Assembly: GCA_018902385.1 (NCBI GenBank)
Contig: JABSSW010000025.1
Coordinates: forward strand, 372,001-436,000
Length of the DNA: 64,000 nt
Reading direction: 5' to 3'
From: Physcia stellaris
Lineage: Eukaryota > Ascomycota > Lecanoromycetes > Caliciales > Physciaceae
This document shows, in pieces, positions 36,819 through 48,931 of the stretch (the stretch's first letter is position 1; every line of letters begins with the position of its first letter). Both the position numbers and the translations under genes were made by a program. The notes below the pieces were generated by a model that saw only the letters and a program-made list of their open reading frames with translations, made no database searches and was not told where the DNA came from.

Positions 36819-38295
36819 GACTTTCGGCTATTGCGAAAATGATTGATCCAACGAAGCTTAGTATTGGGATGAGAGAGACTTAAGGAAGGAAGTAGTAGAG
36901 GGAAAGCGCTGGCTTCTTATACACGCAGTCCTGACTTTCATCCTTCGCGGGGTAACAGTGACTTCGATTGCTCAGAAAATTCATGACACCGAGTTGCATA
37001 ACAGTCAAGTACTGGCATCCGTCAAGGCTGGTGGATATTCCGATCAAGCGGTCGACGTTGCAGGATGCCTGACGCGCAGTGATGTATCCTACAGCATTAA
37101 ATGCTTCTTACATCTCAGTATTGCTCGCATTCGGTATACTCGTATGTACCCCGCAGAAGAGGAGAAGCTGACGTAAATCCTACAAGACGGTTTATTCCTT
37201 TCCAAGGTGGTGCAAACGTCATTCGCGCAACTCGGAGCGTCATCGTAGCCGGGAGTGCTCGGTCGTCCCCTCACACATTTCCTGGTGGGTGAAAAGCCCA
37301 GTTGCAACAGTTGCGAAGAAGCAGCCATGAGGTCATCAGGCCAATGTAACACAAGAAGGTGAACGGAGGGTTTATACAGTCAAGACGAAGTACCAGTGTA
37401 CAACTGTTAGTTGAACTCGGTTGCTGTCGCACCAGGGCCAGGCGGGATTTACGCCCTAAGAGCGCCAGAGCCAGCGGGGAGTGGTCCCGCTCCGGTTAAA
37501 AAGCTCGGGCCCTTCCAGCCCAAACTGCTCGAGGCATTGTACCCGTCTGCATCTGGCGGCCATCATCAGCGCCACCAAGGAAAGCCACTGCGGGAAATGA
37601 GGAAATGACTACAGCGGAGAGAGCTGGGACTATGGCGTGTCCCTACGTTACAGTCTTCTCAGTATGCCCAGCGTCACCAATACACAGCGCCTACTATTAC
37701 ATAGTCCGCTCGCAACGTTTTCCACTGAAGCAAGACGGTTACCGCGTTCGGAGTACCCGAGTACTGGAATCATGAGCTTCCCCGTGCTGATCGATGAGTG
37801 GACAGATCGCTGCCATCTCGTAATATTCTTTTGGCAAGGTGCAACGCTTATCGCGCTACAGATGCTCGAGAACTCTCATCGTGCTTTAGCGCGATCTGCC
37901 AGGGTCGGCTTCTGTAGCGACGATCATTAATTGGCCTTGGAAAATCTGTTGACAGCATGAGGCTATGCAGGGATAGGTTGCCAGCAATCAATTTGAGCCT
38001 CTCGTTTGATGGTTCGACAGACAGAGGGCCGAGACATCAAATATGCAAGTGGCCGGATGAATTCGGTCGCACATACCGTACAAACATGGTCGTCGGTTGC
38101 CACAAACTCGGCTTATTTTTGGTGGCGTGAAGGTCGTGATGACAGCCGTGGATATGTACATTAAATATAGGGCCTGCGTGGGTGAGTTTATTAGCATGCC
38201 CCAAGACAAGCTGTATCTTTCGATAGTGTTCGTTCCTTCACTTGCCTTCTTCATCACTCTTAATCCCCTGCTTCCGTAGCATCTGATCGCGTACG
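36819..38295. other. Intergenic, no gene recognised
   Basis: 1.5 kb. A CT-rich leader upstream of 36,818 fits the promoter of the SnoaL-like gene. Frames at 37,411..37,608 (GPGGIYALRAPEPAGSGP) and 37,637..37,930 are proline- or serine-rich, without partners or domains. They may be decayed coding DNA or chance. Confidence 0.4.
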
Positions 38296-39780
38296 ATGAC
38301 CGTCGAAGAGCCATCGAGCGAAAAGGCCAGACAAGGTGTCTTGGTTGACTGGGAAGACAATGATCCCGAGAATCCGCGCAATTGGAAGAGGAGCTACAAG
38401 ATCTGGCTAACAAGTCAATTGACGATGTATACTGCCATTGCAAGTCTAGGGAGTAGTATTGTGTCTCCAGCAGGAGCCGCCATATCCGCCGACATGGGGC
38501 TAAGTTATCAAGTTACCGTCCTCAACATATCACTGTATATTCTCGGATTTGCCTTTGGGCCCCTGCTGTGGGGACCTACCAGCGAGATATGGGGAAGGAG
38601 ATTCACCTTGCTACCAGCCCTGTTTGGCCTTGCGCTGCTATCGATCGGTTCTGCAACAAGCAGAAATGGACCGTCCATGTTCATCACACGGTTTCTGGCG
38701 GGCGTCTTTGGTTCATGTCCGATCTGTATGGTCGGTGCGGTTCTTGGGGACATCTGGCATCCAAAACAGCGAGGTGCAGCTATAGCTTTCTATTCGATGG
38801 CGAATTTTGGAGGAGCTATGCTTGGTCCCTGTAGGTTATTGATATCAAGATTGCCCTAATGCGGTGCTGACTGTAGCACAGTGATTGGTGCCAGTATAAT
38901 GGTCAATTCCAGATTAGGATGGCGATGGACAGAATATACACAGGCGATCGTCTCGTTCGCTATCTTTGGAATTGGCTGCTTTGACCTCCCCGAGCTTTAT
39001 GCTCCCGTCCTCTTAGTCCGCAAAGCAAGGCGTTTACGAATGACTACCGGCAACGAGAATTTCTATCATCCGCATGAGAACTTGAAGCTGGACTTGAAAT
39101 CTGTCGTCAACACACACTTGACCCGGCCTTTGCGCATGCTGTTCACAGAGCCCGCTGTTGGAGTCATATCACTCTATGCGTCTTTCGTTTATGCTCTTCT
39201 CTATCTTACTTTAGAAATTTTTCCCATTGTGTTCGAACAAGATCGAGGATACAGTCTTGTAGTCAGTACACTTCCGTTCATCGGTAGTTTCGTAGGGTTG
39301 TCATGCGCCGCGCTTCTCAATCTGGCAAATCAGCCAAGGTACATTCACATCGTCGATGATCACGGAGGAAAGCCAGTGCCAGAGGCACGACTCATGCCGA
39401 TGGTGCCCGGCGGGCTGCTCCTGGTTGCAGGATTGTTCTGGTTCGGATGGACGGCATCTCCGCGGTATCACTGGGCGTCTCCAGTCGTTGCTGCCGGATG
39501 TATTGGAGGTGGCTCCAATATTATAACACAACAGACTAATAATTTTCTCGTCGACACCTACGGGCTGTATGCCGCAAGCGCCGTTTCAGCCAATATTGTC
39601 CTTCGTAGCATTTTGGCTGCTTCGCTCCCACCCGTAGCGAGACCGATGGTTGGCACCTTGGGTGTTGGCCCAGCGATGAGTATCTTAGGCGGAATTGCAT
39701 GCCTTGCATTACCAGTGCCCTTCTTTCTTACCAGATACGGTAAGAAGTTGAGGAGTAAGTCCAACTTCCAGACCCCATAG
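38296..39780 (+). CDS. MFS transporter, DHA1 polyamine/multidrug type
   Basis: Model: join(38296..38830, 38882..39780), 477 residues. The intron is 51 bases (GTAGGT ... CACAG); this acceptor gives GPLIGASIMVNSRLGWRW, the expected loop. The cytosolic leader VDWEDNDPENPRNWKRSYK is typical of fungal DHA1 carriers (TPO/FLU1-like). Loop motif A is GPTSEIWGRR (93-102), and the motif B arginine is R132 in TRFLAGVFGS. About 12 membrane segments can be traced, with the large central loop at about 220-245. It would exchange protons for polyamines, drugs or a secreted metabolite at the plasma membrane; the substrate cannot be inferred. The gene appears intact. Nearest neighbours are a secreted cupin and a SnoaL-like protein. 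Confidence 0.9.
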
Positions 39781-41396
39781 GGACGCTCAAACTCTGCGTG
39801 TCCCTTATAGCGCTTGAGGTCCAAGAAGAGGCAGAGGGACCCACGTACAACCCAGTGCTCAAACCATTGCATTTTCCTGATCATTTGATGTGGCTTAGGC
39901 TTTGGACGACGGGGAACGGCGCGGGGGATGCATTATGATTCCATGCCAATCTCCTGCTCCCGCTCAAAGCTTTTCAAGACGCGTCATCCAAATGTCGATT
40001 GCTGATGGGATGCCCTTGGTCCTGGATAACGCTAGGTTCTGTTAAGATGCGATGTTCTCAGCCTCTCAAAATAGGATGCTCGGCCAGTCTTCGACTCTTC
40101 CCTGGCTGCTCGGTCAAATTTCGGCCCGAACCTCTGGCGAGGCGTGGTAACCTCGCCCTGTGCTTGCACTCTACATCATCACAACACCACATTTTACACG
40201 AGGCTTTTCTCCGTCCAATACAAGTACCCAGTACTTGTATCGCCGAGACTACCACGAGGAAGGGGGGTGACACGTTGCTTTCCAATCCTCCCGATCCGAA
40301 ATCCGGCCTAGACAGCTTCTTATCGCGAATCACAACCCCCGGCAGGGATGTGGTCAGCTTATGCCCAAACTAGCTCAATCTTTGTCGCTTACACCCTTGC
40401 CACGATTGGAGATGTGGGAAACGACTAACTTGCTGGACCGTGGACGTGTTCCCATGAGCGTGGAAATCTACCGATACGAGGGTTCCTTCACACCACATCA
40501 TGAAAATGCAGATCTTAGGTGATAAACCGCTCTAGATGTCAGAAGCCTGAAAGAATGACGCCAGTATGAAAGATTATTCCTGTCAAGAAGTATTTTGGCA
40601 TTTGGTTACAACCGCATCATCTGGATCATAGTGTGCTTCTCTCGAAGTTCCCGTGGTTTAAAGTCGGATCGTCGTATTGTCCTGTCCAAGACTTCGAGAT
40701 GGGATACGTGCAGACATTGCTAGTCAATTGTAGCTCCATATGCGAAAATACTTGTGGTAGATGGTGTGCAATATTCACATATACCTTTCAGCGCGATTTT
40801 TACCTGGTTGTGGGACTGACTAGTTGAGGAGGATGCTGTAAAGACTCATCGCATGGAAGTGTTAGTCAGGCTACCATACGTGCACCAAGATCTCCGCGAT
40901 GGTGATACTGCAGGTGCCTTTGGAAAGAGCGTCAAAAACCGTCAACCAACATTTTCATTAGAAGAGGCTAAAGACTATAAGCACCAAATAAACTTTCGAA
41001 TCAATCCTACGGTGTTGGTGTTGTCAAAAAATAACAACCAGGCTCAATTGCTGACGAATCCACTAGTCGTGCCCACTGTTAGCATCATTCAGTTGAAAAG
41101 TGCTCAGCCACCGCTCGAAACCTATGATATTTCGCTAGCTTCCGCAATTGGCCAACATGAAGCCTGGAGGATCACTAGGCACAACCAGCTGAAAAAAGCT
41201 GAGATTCTGACTGTGCCGTGCCACGTAGGAAAGAGAACATATATATTAACCTCGTACAAATCGACGTGGTGGAGCCATGAACGATCTCGGGGATTGTTGG
41301 TTCTGCTCATCCAGTCACAGCGCATTCTTGACCGTTCTCCAAAGGTACCTCTCCATACCACAACAGAATAAGGCTTTTTCACCAAAATAGTCTGCG
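39781..41396. other. Intergenic, no gene recognised
   Basis: 1.6 kb. The longest plus frame, 40,853..41,371 (172 codons), has no domain, no signal peptide and unremarkable composition, and it ends just before the cupin start, so I regard it as chance within the upstream region. Confidence 0.45.
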
Positions 41397-42149
41397 ATGC
41401 ATCTCCGAAACGTCGTCAGACTGCTCGCATGTGCTACGGTCGTGTCAGCCAGTCCCATATCGCAACGAGCAACGAATTCTACAATACCTCCCTCAAATCC
41501 TCCCATCACCCAGGACCTGCTAAACCAGCTCCAGCTCGCCGCCAACAGCGAAGCCCGCTTTGAGATCCTCAAAGCTCAAGGTCCAGCCGATACTTGGCTC
41601 AAGTACGACTTCAACCCCGCGGCAAATCCGAATCCTGGCGGCGGTAAAGGCCTTGGCGGTCAGGGCGACCTTGCCAACCGTGCGACCTTCCCTGCCCTCA
41701 TCAACCTAGGTGTCGCCATGTCGGCGGGCTTCATGAACCCATGTGGCATGAACAAACCACACATCCACCCGCGCGCGAGCGAGTTCCTAACTCTGGCGAA
41801 AGGCGACAACGTCCTTACGGGTTTCATCCTCGAGAATGGTCTCCAGACTCAATTCAGCACCACGCTCTCGTTGTACCAGGGTGCCATTTTCCCCCAAGGG
41901 AGCATCCACTATGAGTTCAACGACAACTGCGAGCCTGCTGTGTTCCTCGCAGCGTTCAGTAACGAAGATCCGGGGCTGAGTACCATTGGGAAGAACTTCT
42001 TCGCGCTCGATCCGGATGTCGTGGATGCAGATCTTGGTTTTCCGGATCAGCTTGATGGGACCAATCTGAGGCAATTCGATGCTGCGATCCCGAAGTCCTT
42101 CTCCCAGGGCCCGAAAGAATGTCTTAAGAGGTGCAAGATACCATACTGA
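41397..42149 (+). CDS. Secreted germin/spherulin-like cupin
   Basis: Intronless, 250 residues. Signal peptide MHLRNVVRLLACATVVSAS with cleavage near residue 19. A single cupin_1 domain covers about 45-215. Motif 1 is CGMNKPHIHPRASEF, with likely metal ligands H122, H124 and E129; motif 2 is FPQGSIHYEFNDNCEP, with H171. C116 and C178 may form the disulphide seen in germin-like proteins. The family (spherulin 1, germins) binds manganese. Some members have oxalate oxidase or superoxide dismutase activity; fungal secreted members are often stress- or wall-associated. Activity of this one is not predictable. The gene appears intact. Confidence 0.9.
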   Translation: MHLRNVVRLLACATVVSASPISQRATNSTIPPSNPPITQDLLNQLQLAANSEARFEILKAQGPADTWLKYDFNPAANPNPGGGKGLGGQGDLANRATFPALINLGVAMSAGFMNPCGMNKPHIHPRASEFLTLAKGDNVLTGFILENGLQTQFSTTLSLYQGAIFPQGSIHYEFNDNCEPAVFLAAFSNEDPGLSTIGKNFFALDPDVVDADLGFPDQLDGTNLRQFDAAIPKSFSQGPKECLKRCKIPY

Positions 42150-43261
42150 TTGCGTGGCCTCGCGCAGTTTCGCACACTCTCACGGCCTTGGGTATATATG
42201 CATTTGGATGGCATGATTGAGGACAAAGATGGATTGTTTCATAGAGACTGTACACATGTGATAGATATTGGCATAGTTGAAAATTTGACTTTTTTGCCAA
42301 TTGTTTAGGCATCATCGATTATCGTATCATCATCCCTAGTATTCCTCTCAGTTGTTGGTGTTCTTATTACAGAATTGTCTAAGATGCGGTGCATCACCCC
42401 AAACGCACCCTTCGTCCCTACTTATCAATGCAAAACAACTGTACGGAATCATTGCATCAAAAGGTGCTTTCGATAACCGCATCCAAAGAATCTAATGAGC
42501 TTCTCTGGTCTCGTATGAACAAAAGCTGCTCCCAAAGCTGGCAGTCCACATAAACGCCTTCTCAAGAAGCTAGCTACACTCTTCGACCCAGAGAATGTCA
42601 AGTCCAGCGCTCTCTACGTAGATGAAAAGCCAAAAATTGAGATCACCAGCAATGAAAGACGCGCCGATCTTTTATCGTAATCTTGAAGCGACACTTGATG
42701 CTCGGAGGCGAGATCTTACTCTACTAGTCACGAACCCGAAAATATCACAGGAGAGCTAGACTGTCGATTCTGGCTCGAACGATTTTGTTTCTCTGGGAGC
42801 AAACGAGCGAAAGGCGCACTCTGAACGTGTTACTCAGCCTTAGCTCAGGAGTAACAGCGCACAGATAGTCTATGCCGCTGCTTGACCATCTCGGGTTCCG
42901 AGCACTTGGGGAGGGCGTCTGGGTGGATGGGGCAATATGCCCTTCGTGTTCGGGGGCATCCACCACCTATTTGGAAAGTTTCCATCTCGATAAATATGGA
43001 CCGAAAGGTTCACAGGCGTGCGACATTCGATGTTTCAAGAGTCGCTGATGTTCATTCCGAGGACTGGTAATCCGACCGCGGCTCAGGCGGGATTCCTTTT
43101 AGCGACCGCTGTTACCTGGAACAGACGCGACCGTGACCCTAGAGCTCCAGCTGCCTGAACCCTACGAAAGTGTAATCTTCCTGTACGTTTCGTCGTCCTT
43201 CATCCTCTTACTCTTTCATCTAAATCTCTCAAACCTTCCGTGTCGGAGCAAATGAGCCAGC
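42150..43261. other. Intergenic, no gene recognised
   Basis: 1.1 kb with only short frames. The last 120 bases are C/T-rich (CTTCATCCTCTTACTCTTTC), as in fungal core promoters, ahead of the DUF4188 gene. Confidence 0.45.
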
Positions 43262-44240
43262 ATGTCCCCTCAGTCTTTTCTCGTCACCGCTCAGCAAGTT
43301 CTTGGAGAATTGCTCGAGCCCAACGACTTCAACATCTCCACCTGGATGGCGATGGGAGCTTGTGTCATGTTTCTCGTTGAAAGATTCCTACCACATGTGC
43401 TCGGCGGCTGGCTCCCCTTTGCGTACCTTGGTTATCGTTTTGTAAAGATGATCGTCGATACTGCCAGGTTACATACGGGCAGCTACACAAGCCTCATCAC
43501 CGGCCGTTGGACCGCCACTTTGAGTGCACCCAACGAATCTGGGGTTATAGATAACAGCCGGCAAGGAGTTGTCCTCTTCATCCTGGGTGCACGAATCAAT
43601 CAGTACGTGACGGCGCTCACACTTCTACAGTCCACATCTAACCTGTCCCAGTCCTCTCGGCAAGCTGTCACCAGGTGCTTCCGACATTAATGATGCACTG
43701 CAAAGCATGTGGGTTGAAGCAGAAGCGAATCGCCAGAAATGGGGCTGTAAGTCACACAATAATGCTATCGTGGTTTGCCCGCTATTCTAGTGTCATAGTC
43801 TTATACCATATTCTCTAGATTTAGGGCGGACCGAGGCCTTAGTGGATTACTCAGATAGCGAAAGAACTCCCACATTTTGGCTCACATACTGGCGGGATCT
43901 CAAAGGTCTTCAAGAATTCTCACACTCAGCAGTTCATCGTTTCGGTCGGGACAACTACAATGCGAGAAAATACCCCTACATGGGAATCATGCATGAAACC
44001 TATCATGCACCTCAGGGCTGCTGGGAAACACTTTATGAGGACTTTCCGCGATGGGGACTCGGTGTGTATACATCAAGCGACGGTCAATATTTGGAGCAGA
44101 TCGGCTGACTCAACGAAGGCAACATCAACTATTTAGTCCAGCAAGATTCAAATCAACTCAAAGCTGGAAGTACGCTCAAGCGAACATCGAGAGTGTCAAC
44201 CATGCTCGGTCGCATGGGCCAAGACAAGCTCAAGAAATGA
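43262..44240 (+). CDS. DUF4188 family, monooxygenase-like (Af470-type) protein
   Basis: Model: join(43262..43602, 43652..43746, 43819..44061, 44137..44240), 260 residues. The introns of 49, 72 and 75 bases all keep frame. After a hydrophobic segment (about 25-70) the core reads GVVLFILGARINHPLGKLSP, then MWVEAEANRQKWGYLGRT, TFWLTYWRDLKGLQEFSHS and YPYMGIMHETYHAPQGCWET, the conserved blocks of DUF4188. A member of this family is the monooxygenase-like Af470 of the fumagillin cluster, and others are scattered in mould genomes. The fold is related to small dimeric alpha-beta-barrel monooxygenases. No secondary-metabolite synthase is visible nearby, so a metabolic role is open. The short basic C-terminus (LGRMGQDKLKK) is normal for the family. 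Confidence 0.88.
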
Positions 44241-45162
44241 AGGACTGGCGCCATATTGGCACTTGCTTCGAAGTCGTGGGACCAAATCTCACGGCACAAT
44301 GTCACACATGGGTACTATACAAAAAGAAGCCACAAGGTATGATATCGCCCAGAGCCTATTTTCAAACCCTAGTGTGAGGAGGAGTGTGTATAGCCACTTT
44401 CTGCCTATCGTAAAGCGTTAATGTGGGTGTGATTGATGTCGAAGTACGTTCATCCAGCAGCAAGCAGTCCACGATCTCGAGTGGCTGAATACCCTAAACT
44501 GTCATGTGTCCGTATAGTAATCGCTATTGAGCCTTATTTTCAAGACGGTCATTTAGCTTTTGGCGTTAAGCGGTCGTCGCGTGTCGAAAGGTCAATCGAG
44601 TATGAAACATGTGGGCATCTAGCGGACAAACATGAGCTGATATCGATCCCGTCTGACTACAGCGTCCCCAGTAGTCCATGGATTATCTTGTTATTCTCTT
44701 CACTGCTTGCTATGGATAGTCCAGCACGCAGATCAAAAAACATTCCGTGATGTTGCGATCGAGACAAAGACCCCGAGCGATTAACATACACAATAAATCA
44801 ACATTGAGCTTGGCGAGCAGGTGACGTCCGATGTGTCTGCTAGTTGTATTAGGAGGGCCACTGTCCGCCACAGTGAATATTTGACCCGCTCCTGCTCTTG
44901 GATACTACGAGTGCACGGACGATCTGGCTAACGCTGTAGAGCATCCAGGCCCAAGGCTCTCCTTCCTCTTCAGGTAATGCTGTACATTTTTACGCCTCGT
45001 CTTGGACTTTGTAAAGGAACGACTAGAGTATTAAGATAGACTTCTTGCAAGGGCATGATGGATGATCAACCTGCGGTATATAATCCTGTCAATGAATCAT
45101 CATATATCAAAGAGTCTGATGATACAGGGATTTGATCGAGTGAATCAATTCCCAGCACCCAG
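44241..45162. other. Intergenic, no gene recognised
   Basis: Between two convergent genes. A frame at 44,433..44,750 (plus) has no recognisable domain. Confidence 0.45.
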
Positions 45163-46951
45163 TCAACCGATTTGCGACGCCGAGGCATACAGCCACCATT
45201 GCAGACACCCAGAGGGCGAATCGACTTCCACCCTTCCCCCAAAGTCCGGCCCGTCTAGACGACCTGAACCAAACCGTCAATACTTTCCGAATTCTCCAAA
45301 CGCAGTGGGAGGAAAAAAGGTACTCACATCCCGAAACAACCTTCTGCAACATCCTCGTACACGCCAGCCCCCTCGGCACCGCGTAACTCTGCTCATTCTC
45401 GCAGCCCGTCTGATTCGCATCAAACTGCACCCCAACGTCAATCTCATAATCCATAGATCCATCTCTGTCACAGGCGCTCTGATCCTTCGGAATATTCGGC
45501 ACCGGGGGCCTCGGCGATGTCGTCAGGCAGTACGTGCCGCCCTTATACCAGAAGCGATCTCTGGCATATCCGTTGATTGGGACACCGTAAGGGGCGTCTT
45601 TACGACTCGCGTCCGCGGTGTAAGTGTCCGAATTGCAGTATTTGTCGATGGCGTCGTTGGCGGTTTCGGGCGTGAAGGCCTTGAACCCCATGCCGCCGCC
45701 GTTGTCGAATGCGCCGCAGATGACCTCTTGAGTGCTGAATGGTTTGATGGTTGTTTTGACGCAGTCGGCGAGAATGGTGCCGCCTGTAGCCAATGATGTC
45801 GTCAGTCATTAGAAACAATTAGATGAGATAGCTAAGCGGTTGCGAAAACACTAAGAGGGAAAGTTACATGACGGACATACCATACAAGTCAATAGAGTCA
45901 GAGAGGCCCGACTCAACTGGTACACAATCGGCTAGGGGGCGGTTTAGCAGGAATTTGCATCGGGCCTCGTCCCATGTTGTTTTTCCGCCAGCGGGGCAAC
46001 TCTCGTTGACGGCGTAGGTCGACGTGATTGTAACCCCGAATACACCGTCCGGGGAGGTATAATTTCTACTGATGCCGTCGTCGGTGATGTCGATTCCATG
46101 GCCACAAAAATTCATGACATTGCCCTTCATGAAAACGTTATCAGCGTAAATTGAAAAAGACTTGAGATTTGTGGACTGCTCACGTTCGCAGTCCTCCAGT
46201 GGAATATCGGCGCCTTGTCGACTTTCGGAGCACACGTAAGCGCGCCTCTTGGTGGCTCGACGGGCGGCGAGATGTTCAGCTGGTCTTTGAAGAGGTCGAA
46301 TACCAAATTTGGATCATCTGGAGGGTTAACGTCGAGGGGAAGAGGTCCGGAGGTGTAGGAGATGGGCATCTCGGTGGTCGGAGATACTGACGACCTGCCA
46401 AGAACGATGGTCGAAGTGGATACACCGGTGCTGGCCGTCAGGGAGCAGCCGGAGAGCGTCGAAGACGACGTCGAGCATCCAGTAAGTGAGGACTGTATCG
46501 TATGCGACGAAACCCATACCACTTCGGTGCAGCTAGCTACCCCAAATGTGGCAATGGAGGTTGTACAACCTGGAGCAGGAATGCTGATTGAGGGTTGTGG
46601 GTCTTCAGGTATTGTTGGAAGCTCAGGTGCCTCCGGCGGTGGTATGACTGGTGCCGGAGCGAATGGAAGTGGGATCAATGGGGGGATCAGGACCCAATCG
46701 GCCGTTGTACTGGCAGAGACCGGGCTTGTGTGGCTACCAGTCGGAGAGACATATGTAAGTGTATATGGTGACGAGGAGACTGTCGTCGTTACAGTAACTA
46801 CGGTCTGAGGTTTGGTAGCGGTAGCACCCGGTTGTGCATTTTGACGATGCCTCAGTCTCGGTTCTGGGAGTGACCATGATGTTCGTGCAATGCTGCAGAT
46901 AGTGAGGAGAGAGAGTAAGAGACACTGCATTTTGAACATTTTGCTAGGCAA
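45163..46951 (-). CDS. Large secreted protein with Ser/Thr/Pro-rich N-terminal half, unknown function
   Basis: Model: complement(join(45163..45263, 45328..45783, 45881..46124, 46184..46951)), 522 residues; the introns of 64, 97 and 59 bases all keep frame. Signal peptide: MQCLLLSLLTICSIARTSWS. Residues about 40-130 are a Thr/Ser/Pro/Val-rich linker, followed by a short cysteine cluster (PAPGCTTSIATFGVASCTEV). From about 255 on comes a cysteine-rich globular part (NFCGHGIDITDDGI, WDEARCKFLLNRPLADCVP, EVICGAFDNGGGMGFKAF) ending ASASQIG. I know similar mould proteins only as hypothetical, sometimes next to glycoside hydrolases. Probably extracellular or wall-bound. The start could be either 46,951 or the in-frame ATG four codons on. 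No catalytic motif seen. Confidence 0.78.
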
Positions 46952-47457
46952 GCGTTTGGTAAGATATCTGAGAATGATTTATATATACATCCGTATGTCT
47001 CAAGCTATGACGTTCTACCACAGGCACCTGTCGTACTTATAACGAGATCTCGACGAGGCGGATTTGGATTGCTGCATGACTTGGGCAGTGCAGATGGATT
47101 CCTCCCGAAGCATCACGACCAATTCTTAGGACTCAGACTAACCAACGTATTTGAAATACTGCAGAGAAGAAACAGCGAGAATAGTACGAGATCACCAGAC
47201 GCTCGCCAATGCTTCAGCTGGCCGTTAGCACCTGGTAATAATGGCAAGGTATCTGCGGTTCCGCAAGGATCCGAAACAAATGTGGCACAGTGTACTCGCC
47301 ATGCTCAATGGCTGAGGTGGTAAGTATAAGGCTGATCGCTCGGAATTAGGAGTTTCATATATGTCAGCAGGATTCCGGCGCGTAAATATACAGTTCCGTG
47401 GGTTCCTACCTGCGCCGGGTTAATAGTGCTAGTGCGACCGCAGGGATTACCGCATTA
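46952..47457. other. Upstream region bordering the pogo insertion
   Basis: Contains a TATA-like TTATATATAC (46,979-46,988, on the side of the minus-strand gene). No gene seen. It ends at the TA target of the transposon at 47,456-47,457. Confidence 0.5.
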
Positions 47458-47474
47458 ATTGACCAATAAAACAG
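47458..47474 (+). repeat. Left terminal inverted repeat of pogo element 1
   Basis: ATTGACCAATAAAACAG, preceded by TA; pairs with 53,316-53,332. Confidence 0.7.
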
Positions 47475-47823
47475 TAAGTTATAATCCAGAGATATGTTTT
47501 GATCTCGATTAAAACGATGTTTTATAATCGAAAATGTTTTACAAATCAAAATGCTTAATAGATCAATTGATAAAATGATTAAGCAATTTTTAATCAATAA
47601 AATCGTTTATCGTTCGCAATTTTGAAACGATTTCATTTGCAAAACAATTGATATGCATTTCTTGATGTTTTGATCGTTTCGTATTTATTTATTGATCATG
47701 ATTGACGATTTCAAAATGCGCGCGTTTGAAAAATTAATTTGTATAAAAATTGTTTTACAAATTGTTTTTATAAAGACGAAAATCATGATTTTGTTCAATT
47801 TCAATTATTTTTTTCAGCATATT

Positions 47824-47991
47824 GTTGAGAAATACAATTTTCGCAAAAAGATAATCAAGAAATCAATTGATATAATCTGACGAAAAAAATTAATGCGTTT
47901 TTGTTGAAATTAATGTCTTGACATTCGCACATTTTTTTGTGTTTTCATTTCATGTATGTTAATCATTTATGATTTTTTCAATAGATTATGA
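47824..47991 (+). repeat. Left direct repeat of the nested element
   Basis: Aligns with 50,945-51,142. Base differences are mostly C:G to T:A in a C-pyrimidine context. Confidence 0.75.
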
Positions 47992-48502
47992 AAATCGAAT
48001 TAACAATTTTCGTTACATTTAGTATCAATTACAACAACATGTCGAAACACACGAAACAATAATATTTAATCGCAGACAATACAGAAATGTCTACACGCAA
48101 TAATCAATTCAATGAAATATTCAATTTAATCAAATCAAAACGATTTAATTGCAATCGAACAATATTCAATATTTTGATACACACACGATCAATACATCAA
48201 TATTTTCAATTACATCGATAACATTTTTTATTTATTTATCAATTTTTCGAAACAATCAGTTTTCGAATCATTTATCATTCAATCAAAATAACGATTTCAT
48301 TATTTACAAAACATTCGTTTTTTTCGATTCGTGCATTCGAAATCGTATACAAACATTTAAAAAATGTATTTTTCATTTTCGAATCGTCGTTCGTTTTTTT
48401 TTTTTGATCATTTCTTTTTTGCATTTGCATTTCAAATGAATCAATAACGCAAAATTTTCGATTTTTGTACGAACAACATCAACAAAATCAAATCAATCAA
48501 AA

Positions 48503-48931
48503 ATGCGCTTGATTCATTCAAGCAAAAAAGATACAAAAAAATTATTTAATGTGAAAGCACGAATCGAAAATAAAGAACAAATTCAAACAAAAAGCGAAAA
48601 AATCATTGAAACAAAAAAAAAAACTCGCATAACAACGAAACGAGTTGAAAAATATACGTGCAAACGTTGCAAAAGCAAATTCGATAACAATATCAAATTT
48701 CACGAACATATTCGTATTCGTCATGTCAAAAAGTCGAAATCGAAATTTGTTCAACAATTTGTCAATTTGTTATTTCATTTTCTATTTCATTTGTTTCGTC
48801 GTTTCGATCGATTTCATTCATTTCGTCACTTTTTACGTTATCGAAATTCATATTTTTTCGATGTTCGTATCAAAAATTGTATGCGAACGTTCAAAAACAT
48901 GTCATTTATTTCGTCGATTGCAACATCATGA
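48503..48931 (+). CDS. C2H2 zinc-finger reading frame inside the nested element
   Basis: A 142-codon frame. A lysine-rich, charged N-terminal third leads to one classic finger, YTCKRCKSKFDNNIKFHEHI continuing to RIRH, which fits C-x2-C-x12-H-x4-H exactly, followed by VKKSKSK. The remainder is Phe/His/Arg-rich and reads like altered DNA. Similar single-finger frames with a basic leader recur in repeats of other moulds, as far as I remember. The finger part keeps more normal codon use than its surroundings. A nucleic-acid-binding role is likely, but whether it belongs to the element or was captured from the host is unknown. Confidence 0.55.
   Translation: MRLIHSSKKDTKKLFNVKARIENKEQIQTKSEKIIETKKKTRITTKRVEKYTCKRCKSKFDNNIKFHEHIRIRHVKKSKSKFVQQFVNLLFHFLFHLFRRFDRFHSFRHFLRYRNSYFFDVRIKNCMRTFKNMSFISSIATS

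Noticed and set aside
40853-41371. 172-codon plus-strand frame
   Set aside because: No domain, no signal peptide, no splice partners; overlaps the upstream region of the cupin gene.
38296-44240. Secondary-metabolite gene cluster (MFS, cupin, DUF4188)
   Set aside because: No polyketide synthase, NRPS, terpene cyclase or regulator is visible, and spacing is wide.
45062-45796. 244-codon plus-strand frame
   Set aside because: Lies opposite the third exon of the secreted protein gene, whose splice sites and signal peptide are convincing; shadow.
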